This document shows positions 7,561 through 12,599 of a stretch of DNA of 12,599 nt, piece after piece. How positions within the stretch are numbered: position 1 is the stretch's first letter; each line of letters opens with the position of its first letter. The notes beneath the pieces are model-generated. The model was given only the letters and a program-made list of their open reading frames with translations, searched no databases and was not told the DNA's origin. Origin of the DNA: JAKEGN01 sp964465665. GTDB taxonomy: Bacteria > Pseudomonadota > Gammaproteobacteria > Steroidobacterales > Woeseiaceae. The DNA is taken from positions 1 through 12,599 of the forward strand of contig CAYXKM010000084.1 in the NCBI GenBank assembly GCA_964465665.1. Direction: 5' to 3'. Made by a program: the position numbers and the translations under genes.

Positions 7561-8286
7561 TTGTCCATTCGTATCGTACTGGTCGGCACGACTCACCCGG
7601 GGAACATCGGGGCCGCGGCACGTGCAATGAAAAACATGGGACTGCATGAGCTGGTGCTTGTCAGCCCGCGGCATTTTCCTCACGAGGATGCGACTGCCCG
7701 TGCTTCGGGCGCGGAAGACGTCCTTGATTCCGCGACCGTGGTCAAAAGCCTCGAGATGGCGATTGCGGACTGCTGCTACGTCGCAGGCGCGAGCGCCCGG
7801 TCACGCACCATAGGCTGGCCCAGCATGTTGCCGCGGGATTGCGCTTCGCGCCTGGTTGAGGAGAACACCCAGGGGCCGGTCGCCGTCATATTCGGACCGG
7901 AGAAATCCGGGTTGAGCAATGACGATCTCGATCGCTGCCATACCCTGCTCACGATCCCGACCGACCCGGGGTTCAGTTCCCTGAATCTCGCGATGGCGGT
8001 TCAGGTCATGAGTTACGAACTGCGACTTGCGAAATTGAATCCGCAACTGGAGGTTTTGGCGGCGGAAGCGCCACGGGCAACCTGCGAGGAGCTCGAGCAC
8101 TTCTACCGGCATCTCGAGCGCGTTCTGACTGCGACCGGCTTCCTCGATCCGGAGAATCCACGCCACCTGATGCGCAGGCTGCGGCGCCTGTTTGCGCGCG
8201 CTCTGCCGGACCATAACGAGATCAACATCCTGCGCGGCATCCTGGCTGCGGTCGATCCCGAGAAAGATGTGCGGAGGACGCCGTAG
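7561..8286 (+). CDS. trmJ: tRNA (Cm32/Um32) 2'-O-methyltransferase TrmJ
   Basis: TrmJ methylates the 2'-OH of nucleotide 32 in the tRNA anticodon loop using S-adenosylmethionine. The 241-residue protein (E. coli 246) has the three SPOUT trefoil-knot motifs: THPGNIGAAARAMKNMGL (11-28) with the RNA-binding Arg21, FGPEKSGLSNDDL (111-123), and IPTDPGFSSLNLAMAVQV (132-149). ASARSRTIG (77-85) is the conserved Arg segment. A helical C-terminal extension from about 172 is typical for TrmJ. The start is TTG at 7561: an in-frame stop (TAG, 7510-7512) lies upstream with no ATG or GTG between, and the protein then begins MSIRIVLVGT like its relatives. The ribosome binding site is weak. The TAG stop shares one base with the iscS GTG start. 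Substrate choice is by family only. Confidence 0.93.
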   Translation: MSIRIVLVGTTHPGNIGAAARAMKNMGLHELVLVSPRHFPHEDATARASGAEDVLDSATVVKSLEMAIADCCYVAGASARSRTIGWPSMLPRDCASRLVEENTQGPVAVIFGPEKSGLSNDDLDRCHTLLTIPTDPGFSSLNLAMAVQVMSYELRLAKLNPQLEVLAAEAPRATCEELEHFYRHLERVLTATGFLDPENPRHLMRRLRRLFARALPDHNEINILRGILAAVDPEKDVRRTP

Positions 8287-9479
8287 TGGCGGTGGTCCCG
8301 GAACTGCCGGTGTACCTCGACCATGCGGCGACCACGCCGATCGATGCCGCGGTGGCAGCGGCCATGGCGGAGTGCCTGGCATCGCCGTACGGTTTTGCCA
8401 ATGCTTCGTCGACGCATGTTGCCGGCCGGCGCTCGGCCGGCGCAATCGATAGGGCACGTGAACAGGTGGCAACACTGCTGAACGCAAAACCGCACGAAGT
8501 CATTTTTACCTCCGGAGCAACCGAATCGAACAATCTTGCGATTTTCGGCGCCGCGCGTCACCGGGCACATCGCGGCCGGCACCTGGTGACGATGATGACC
8601 GAGCATAAGGCTGTGACGGAGTGTTTTGAGGCGCTGCAACGCGAGGGATTCGAGGTAAGCTGGCTGAACCCCGACAACTCCGGGCTGCTCGATCCTGCGC
8701 GGCTCGCGTCCGTGCTTCGCGACGACACGCAGCTCGTTTCCATCATGCATGTCAATAACGAAACCGGCGTCGTGCAGGATATAGATTCGATCGGCGCTGT
8801 TTGCCGGACGCGAGGTATTCTTTATCACTGTGACGCGGCGCAATCGGCCGGCAAGATGGCGATCGATGTCGCGACGCTTGCCGCCGACCTGCTGTCGCTG
8901 ACCGCGCACAAATTTCACGGGCCGCAGGGTGTCGGCGCCCTGTATGTCGCGGATCGCCCCGGGTGCCGGCTGGCCCCGCTCATTTATGGCGGGCCGCAGG
9001 AGCGGCGCATGCGTCCCGGCACGCAAGCGGTGCACCAGATCATCGGCATGGGCCTCGCGGCTGAACTGGCCGGTGCCCGACAGGCCGTTGACAGAGCCAA
9101 CCACAGTCGCTTGCGTGAGCGCCTGTGGAAGGGCATCCGGGATCTGCCGGATATTCGGCGTAATGGCGCCGCGCGGCACACGGTTCCCGGCATCCTGAAT
9201 GTCAGTGCAGGCGGGGTCGATGGCGAGAGTCTCATGCTTGCTCTGGAACCGCTGTGTGTGGCCGGCGGAGCCGCCTGCAATTCGCAGAGCGGCGAAAGCT
9301 CCCATGTACTGCGCGCCATGGGGTGCGACGATGCGCTGGCGCAAAGTGCGATCCGCTTCAGCTTCGGACACGGCACGCACGATGCCGAAATCGATACTGC
9401 GATAGACCGTTACCGCTGGGCCGTGCAACACTTGAGGGCCCTGTCGCCGGCAGGTGTCGCGGCCGGCCGCCGGGCTTGA
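8286..9479 (+). CDS. iscS: IscS-type cysteine desulfurase lacking the usual C-terminal tail
   Basis: A PLP enzyme that takes sulfur from cysteine as a persulfide for Fe-S clusters, thiamine or tRNA thiolation. Catalytic residues are present: His107 in TEHKAV, Asp183 in YHCDAAQS, Lys209 in TAHKFHGPQG (Schiff-base lysine, E. coli Lys206), and the persulfide cysteine Cys331 in AACNSQSGESSHVLRAMG (E. coli Cys328). SGATESNNLAI (76-86) and IMHVNNETGVVQDI (153-166) match group I IscS closely. The 397-residue protein is nearly full length, but after LRALSP it ends with only ten residues (AGVAAGRRA at the end), without the WEMYKQ...SIEWAHH tail that contacts IscU in E. coli. The start is GTG at 8286, overlapping the trmJ stop by one base. 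No iscR precedes it. The partner gene downstream is itself degenerate. Confidence 0.93.
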   Translation: MAVVPELPVYLDHAATTPIDAAVAAAMAECLASPYGFANASSTHVAGRRSAGAIDRAREQVATLLNAKPHEVIFTSGATESNNLAIFGAARHRAHRGRHLVTMMTEHKAVTECFEALQREGFEVSWLNPDNSGLLDPARLASVLRDDTQLVSIMHVNNETGVVQDIDSIGAVCRTRGILYHCDAAQSAGKMAIDVATLAADLLSLTAHKFHGPQGVGALYVADRPGCRLAPLIYGGPQERRMRPGTQAVHQIIGMGLAAELAGARQAVDRANHSRLRERLWKGIRDLPDIRRNGAARHTVPGILNVSAGGVDGESLMLALEPLCVAGGAACNSQSGESSHVLRAMGCDDALAQSAIRFSFGHGTHDAEIDTAIDRYRWAVQHLRALSPAGVAAGRRA

Positions 9480-9487
9480 AATCCGGG

Positions 9488-9871
9488 ATGCGGGATCCAT
9501 ACAGTAAAGCAGTGCGTGGTTATTTTGTGAATCCGGTTCATGCCGGAGACCTGCACAAGTCGTACAGTCGTGTGATCGAGGCTACTGCCGACGACGGACA
9601 GGGCAATGTCATTGAGCTTGTGGCCGGCATAGACAACGACACACTTCAGGCCCTGCATTTCCGGGCGATGGGTTGCCCCCACCTCATTGCCGGCGCGGAG
9701 CATTTATGCTCATTGTTCGAAGGGCGGGAAACGAAGTTTTTGCGCGAGTTCGATGCGGCGGCAACAGTTCGTGAACTGGACATTCCGTTGAGCAAGACAG
9801 GCCGTATACTGCTGCTCGAAGATGCCATACAGTTGCTGCGACGGAAAATAGGCGACTCTGAACACACTTGA
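9488..9871 (+). CDS. Degenerate IscU-like protein missing cluster-ligand residues
   Basis: A 127-residue protein of the IscU/NifU-N fold, in the iscU position between iscS and iscA. Homology is clear: VNPVHAG (14-20, compare ENPRNVG), VIELVAGIDN (41-50), HFRAMGCPHLIAGAEHLC (57-74, compare RFKTYGCGSAIASSS) and RELDIPLSKTGRILLLEDAI (95-114, compare ELELPPVKIHCSILAEDAI). The alignment keeps E. coli numbering at both ends. Cys63 is kept, but Cys37 is replaced within GQGN, Asp39 aligns with Asn40, His105 is Gly and Cys106 is Arg. The HscA-binding LPPVK (99-103) reads IPLSK. It should therefore not hold a normal 2Fe-2S cluster. A second cysteine, Cys74, is unusual for IscU. The frame is intact with sensible codon use, so it is not a simple pseudogene. 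Start at ATG 9488 lacks a ribosome binding site; a TTG at 9476 is the alternative. True function is unknown; a sulfur acceptor is a guess. Confidence 0.85.
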   Translation: MRDPYSKAVRGYFVNPVHAGDLHKSYSRVIEATADDGQGNVIELVAGIDNDTLQALHFRAMGCPHLIAGAEHLCSLFEGRETKFLREFDAAATVRELDIPLSKTGRILLLEDAIQLLRRKIGDSEHT

Positions 9872-9885
9872 ACGGGCGAATGCGC

Positions 9886-10209
9886 ATGGCGATATCACTG
9901 ACAGAACCGGCGGCCAATCGGGTACGAAGCTATCTCAAAGCTCGTGGCCATGGCGTCGGATTGCGTGTCGGCGTGAAAAAGACCGGCTGCAACGGCTTCG
10001 CCTACGTTGTCAATTACGCCGACCAGATTGAACCGGCGGATGTGGTATTCGAAGACCGTGGTGTGAAAGTGGTCGTCGACAACAAGAGTCTCGGGCTGAT
10101 CGATGGAACCCAGGTGGATTTCGTCAAGGAAGGCTTGAACGAGGCGTTTCGCTTTCGCAATCCCAACGTATCCGGCGAGTGTGGTTGCGGCGAAAGCTTC
10201 AGCGTTTGA
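9886..10209 (+). CDS. iscA: A-type iron-sulfur carrier IscA
   Basis: A-type carriers hold iron or an Fe-S cluster and pass it to client proteins. From ATG 9886 the product is 107 residues, the same as E. coli IscA, and starts MAISLTEPAANRVRSYL. The three conserved cysteines are present at the family positions: Cys35 in KKTGCNGFAY, and Cys99 and Cys101 in GECGCGESFSV. VDNKSLGLIDGTQVDFVKEGLNEAFRF (64-90) is closer to IscA than to ErpA or SufA as I recall them. Two other in-frame starts exist, TTG 9868 and ATG 9880; I prefer 9886 for its fit to the family, with AACGGG (9871-9876) as a weak ribosome binding site. The gene starts 14 nt after the iscU-like stop. Unlike its neighbour it shows no loss of key residues. 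Confidence 0.95.
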   Translation: MAISLTEPAANRVRSYLKARGHGVGLRVGVKKTGCNGFAYVVNYADQIEPADVVFEDRGVKVVVDNKSLGLIDGTQVDFVKEGLNEAFRFRNPNVSGECGCGESFSV

Positions 10210-10238
10210 TTGCCCGGTTCCAATAATCCAAGTAAAAT
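10210..10238 (+). promoter_or_regulatory. Sigma-70-type promoter for ndk-rlmN-pilW
   Basis: TTGCCC (-35, 10210-10215) and TAAAAT (-10, 10233-10238) are separated by exactly 17 bp, the best-formed promoter in the window. The -35 begins on the base after the iscA stop codon. The expected start near 10245 gives a leader of about 60 nt before ndk. The placement says ndk-rlmN-pilW forms a unit separable from the isc genes. Confidence 0.65.
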
Positions 10239-10307
10239 TGCGGGTTTACGCGCGGCCGGCAAACTCCTGCCCGGCTGAATCGACCCATGGATCAAAGGTA
10301 GTCCGGT

Positions 10308-10739
10308 ATGGCTGTTGAGCAAGCGCTCTCCATAATCAAGCCCGATGGCGTTCAGAAGAACCTGATCGGCGAAATCTACAGGCGTTTCGAGAAAGCCGGG
10401 CTGCAGATCGTGGCCGCAAGGATGATGCATCTGTCGAGAAAGCAGGCCGAGGATTTCTATGCAGTCCACAAGGACCGGCCGTTTTTCAAGGACCTGGTGA
10501 CTTATATGCGTTCCGGTCCGGTCATGGTGCAAGTGCTCGAGGGTCCTTCGGCCATTGATACCAATCGTCGCATCATGGGCGCCACCAATCCTGCCAAAGC
10601 GGACAAGGGCACGATCAGGGCGGATTTTGCGGAAAGCATTGAAGAGAATATCGTTCACGGCTCCGACGGTCCGGAGACCGCCGCGCAGGAAATCGCGTTC
10701 TTCTTTGGCAAGGACGGACTTTGCCCGAGGACTCGCTGA
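10308..10739 (+). CDS. ndk: Nucleoside diphosphate kinase
   Basis: Ndk moves the gamma phosphate between nucleoside triphosphates and diphosphates to balance NTP and dNTP pools in the cytoplasm. The 143-residue protein matches the usual bacterial length and the family throughout: ALSIIKPDGVQKN (6-18) with the conserved Lys11, GPVMVQVLEG (70-79), the nucleotide-binding segment NRRIMGATNPAKADKGTIR (86-104), and ENIVHGSD (113-120) with the phosphorylated His117. AAAGG at 10294-10298 (within ATCAAAGGTA) is a good ribosome binding site 9 nt before the ATG. The end overlaps the earliest possible rlmN start (TTG 10721), but with the preferred rlmN ATG the gap is 11 nt. In Pseudomonas ndk also lies between the isc operon and rlmN. 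Confidence 0.98.
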   Translation: MAVEQALSIIKPDGVQKNLIGEIYRRFEKAGLQIVAARMMHLSRKQAEDFYAVHKDRPFFKDLVTYMRSGPVMVQVLEGPSAIDTNRRIMGATNPAKADKGTIRADFAESIEENIVHGSDGPETAAQEIAFFFGKDGLCPRTR

Positions 10740-10750
10740 GCAGATTGCCG

Positions 10751-11857
10751 ATGCGTCCCGATACAGAAAAGGTCAACTTGCTCGGCTTGCCACAGTCGGC
10801 CCTGGAGAATTTCTTCGCCGGCATCGGCGAGAAACCGTTCCGTGCGCGTCAGCTGCTGCAATGGATGCATCAGCGCAACGCGCTGGATTTCGACGTCATG
10901 ACCGACCTGTCCAAGGGACTGAGGGCCAAGCTTGGCGACTCTGCGATCATACGTTTGCCGGCATTGCTGGCCGAGCAGGAATCGAGCGACGGCACCCGAA
11001 AGTGGCTGTTCGAGTCGGGGGCAGGGCAGGCGGTCGAGACCGTATTCATCCCGGAGCCGGGACGCGGCACCCTGTGTATATCGTCGCAGGTCGGATGTGC
11101 CCTTGACTGCGCGTTCTGTGCCACCGGTGCGCAGGGATTCAATCGAAACTTAAGCACGGCCGAGATCGTAGGCCAGGTTAACTATGCGAATCGTGTGTTG
11201 CCGCCACGACCGAACGGTGAACCGGCAGTGACCAATGTCGTTTTCATGGGTATGGGAGAGCCGCTTGCCAACTACAGGAACCTGCTGCCGGCGCTGGATC
11301 TGCTGCTGTCGGATTTCTCCTACGGCCTTTCGCGGCGGCGCATAACGGTCAGCACTTCGGGAATTGTGCCGCAAATATACAAGCTGGGGGACGATTGCAA
11401 CGTGTCGCTCGCCGTTTCCTTGCATGCGCCTAATGACGAACTCAGAAATCAGCTGGTGCCCATCAACAGGATCCATCCGATTGCCGAGTTGCTGGAAGCA
11501 TGTTGGATCTATGCCGCAAAGCGTGCAAACCGCTTCATCACATTCGAATACGTGATGTTGCGCGATCTCAACGATTCGATCGAACATGCGCATGAGCTTG
11601 TTACCCTGTTGCGTGACAAGCCGGCCAAAGTGAACCTGATTCCGTTCAACCCGTTTGCGGGCAACGAATTTCGTCGATCTGAATCGAAAGTCATCGCGCG
11701 ATTCCAGGCTGTGCTGCGCGAGCAGGGGATAATATCCACAACCCGCAAAACCCGGGGCGACGATATCAGCGCGGCGTGTGGTCAGCTCGCGGGTAAAGTG
11801 AGCGACAGGATACGCAACAGGTTGAGCGGGAAAAATACAAAGGTGGCAACGGCGTGA
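10751..11857 (+). CDS. rlmN: Dual-specificity 23S rRNA/tRNA C2-methyladenosine synthase RlmN
   Basis: RlmN is a radical SAM enzyme that makes 2-methyladenosine at 23S rRNA position 2503 and tRNA position 37. With the ATG at 10751 it has 368 residues. The cluster motif CxxxCxxC is CALDCAFC (Cys116, Cys120, Cys123). The two catalytic cysteines are present: Cys109 in TLCISSQVG (the equivalent of E. coli Cys118) and Cys343 in RGDDISAACGQLAG (the equivalent of Cys355). VFMGMGEPLANY (164-175) and SLHAPNDELRNQLVPINR (223-240) are typical. Start choice: ATG 10751 gives MRPDTEKVNLLGL, the right distance to the conserved NLLGL. A TTG at 10721 has the better ribosome binding site (AAGGA 10710-10714) and would overlap ndk by 19 nt, adding ten residues. 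The stop overlaps the pilW GTG by 4 nt. Confidence 0.97.
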   Translation: MRPDTEKVNLLGLPQSALENFFAGIGEKPFRARQLLQWMHQRNALDFDVMTDLSKGLRAKLGDSAIIRLPALLAEQESSDGTRKWLFESGAGQAVETVFIPEPGRGTLCISSQVGCALDCAFCATGAQGFNRNLSTAEIVGQVNYANRVLPPRPNGEPAVTNVVFMGMGEPLANYRNLLPALDLLLSDFSYGLSRRRITVSTSGIVPQIYKLGDDCNVSLAVSLHAPNDELRNQLVPINRIHPIAELLEACWIYAAKRANRFITFEYVMLRDLNDSIEHAHELVTLLRDKPAKVNLIPFNPFAGNEFRRSESKVIARFQAVLREQGIISTTRKTRGDDISAACGQLAGKVSDRIRNRLSGKNTKVATA

Positions 11858-12599
11858 AAACCATGGCTCGGTGGATTGTACTCCTGGCAGTCTCGGCGGT
11901 ACTCGCCGGCTGTATCACGTCGACGACGACCGGGCCGAAAAAACCGGAAACCAATGTTGCCGAAGCGGCGGAAAGATATTATCAGCTTGGCGCTCGCTAC
12001 TATCGCAACGGAAACTACGACCTTGCCCGGCAGCGCCTCGAACGCGCCCTCGAATACGACCCGAAAATGGCGCGGGCACACTCGACACTAGCTCTCACTT
12101 TCGAGGGCCTGAACAATCCGCGCCGGGCGGTCGAAGAGTACGAGCTGGCAGTGCGCTACGCACCCAGGGATTTTGAAGTGCGCAATACCTATGCAGTGTT
12201 TCTCTGTCGTCAACGTGAATTCGACGAGGCACGCAAGCATTTCGACGTTGCCGTCGACCTGCCGGGGAACAATGCGCCGGAGATCATGCTGACCAATGCC
12301 GGCGTTTGCATGGTGCAGAAACCCAATTACCCGGAGGCCGAAAAGTATTTCAAGCAGGCACTGGAGGATCGCCCGGATCACGGCGAGGCTCTGATCCAGA
12401 TGTCGGCTTTGAAGTACCGGACGGACGATTACCAGACTTCGCGCGTGTATCTGCAACGATTCCTCTCCAGAAACAAGCCGAATGCGACCGCCCTTTATCT
12501 CGGAGTGCAGATCGAGGAGAAACTGCAGGACGAAGACGCGCGCATGCAGTATATCGGCCAGCTGCTACGCGACTTTCCCGATTCTGCCGAAGCCGGCTT
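11854..12599 (+). CDS. pilW: Type IV pilus biogenesis TPR lipoprotein PilW/PilF (cut by window end)
   Basis: This outer-membrane lipoprotein (PilF in Pseudomonas) is the pilotin that places and assembles the PilQ secretin of type IV pili. The frame is open from GTG 11854 to the window end (248 codons plus 2 nt); Pseudomonas PilF is about 252 residues, so little is missing. Residues 1-20 are a lipoprotein signal with the lipobox LAGC, giving lipidated Cys20. TPR-type helix pairs follow at about 38-71 (YYQLGARYYRNGNYDLARQR), 72-105, 106-139 and 142-175 (NYPEAEKYFKQALEDRPDH), with further helices to the end. ATG 11863 is an alternative start three codons later. The GTG overlaps the rlmN stop in GTGA, suggesting coupling. 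The rlmN-pilW neighbourhood is conserved in gammaproteobacteria and supports the name. Confidence 0.93.
   Translation, partial: MKTMARWIVLLAVSAVLAGCITSTTTGPKKPETNVAEAAERYYQLGARYYRNGNYDLARQRLERALEYDPKMARAHSTLALTFEGLNNPRRAVEEYELAVRYAPRDFEVRNTYAVFLCRQREFDEARKHFDVAVDLPGNNAPEIMLTNAGVCMVQKPNYPEAEKYFKQALEDRPDHGEALIQMSALKYRTDDYQTSRVYLQRFLSRNKPNATALYLGVQIEEKLQDEDARMQYIGQLLRDFPDSAEAG

Noticed and set aside
8103..9500. Long open frame on the minus strand (465 codons) opposite iscS
   Set aside because: It lies wholly over trmJ/iscS, its translation shows no recognisable motif and is rich in Arg/His/Pro as expected for a shadow frame of GC-rich coding DNA.
9488..9871. Calling the iscU-like gene a pseudogene
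   Set aside because: The frame is complete, spacing of conserved blocks is kept, and losses fall on ligand and chaperone positions rather than at random, so a changed function is more likely.
10287..10301. Four-codon mini-ORF (ATG GAT CAA AGG TAG) in the ndk leader
   Set aside because: It overlaps the ndk ribosome binding site, which is intriguing, but it has no ribosome binding site of its own visible and is short enough to be chance.

Overview
The window reads as a chromosomal core region of a GC-rich gammaproteobacterium. Gene order supports this. From memory of published genomes, Pseudomonas aeruginosa carries queA-tgt-yajC-secD-secF, then suhB, trmJ, cysE, the isc operon, ndk, rlmN, pilF/pilW and rodZ in one block, and this window follows that order with pieces missing. 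The proteins look diverged from Pseudomonas and Escherichia. I cannot name the genus; a Chromatiales- or Xanthomonadales-like lineage is only a guess. No mobile element, phage gene, tRNA, rRNA or CRISPR array is visible.

Layout. Bases 91-1110 encode an exported coiled-coil protein with two PDZ-like domains, closed by a perfect 15-bp hairpin. Bases 1178-3348 hold queA and tgt, overlapping by 4 nt, for queuosine in tRNA. Bases 3490-6641 hold yajC-secD-secF, the accessory complex of the Sec translocon. suhB (7445-6645, minus strand) meets secF tail to tail with 3 nt between stop codons. A 115-bp divergent spacer separates suhB from trmJ-iscS-iscU-like-iscA (7561-10209). A well-formed promoter starting right after the iscA stop then leads into ndk-rlmN-pilW (10308 to the window end; pilW is cut by the edge).

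The most interesting part is the reduced isc locus. cysE, iscR, hscB, hscA, fdx and iscX, all expected here by synteny, are absent. The IscU homologue has an intact reading frame but has lost two of three cluster-ligand cysteines (positions 37 and 106), Asp39, His105 and the LPPVK motif bound by HscA. The neighbouring IscS keeps its catalytic residues but lacks the conserved C-terminal tail that docks IscU in E. coli. IscA is fully conserved. This looks like a coordinated conversion of an Fe-S assembly operon into something else, perhaps a desulfurase with a one-cysteine sulfur acceptor, while another system such as SUF would make clusters. That role is inference; the residue losses are read directly from the translations.

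Four genes act on RNA modification (queA, tgt, trmJ, rlmN), and suhB has a known role in rRNA transcription in E. coli. IscS also feeds tRNA thiolation in other bacteria, so a link between the altered desulfurase pair and RNA modification is possible but not shown.
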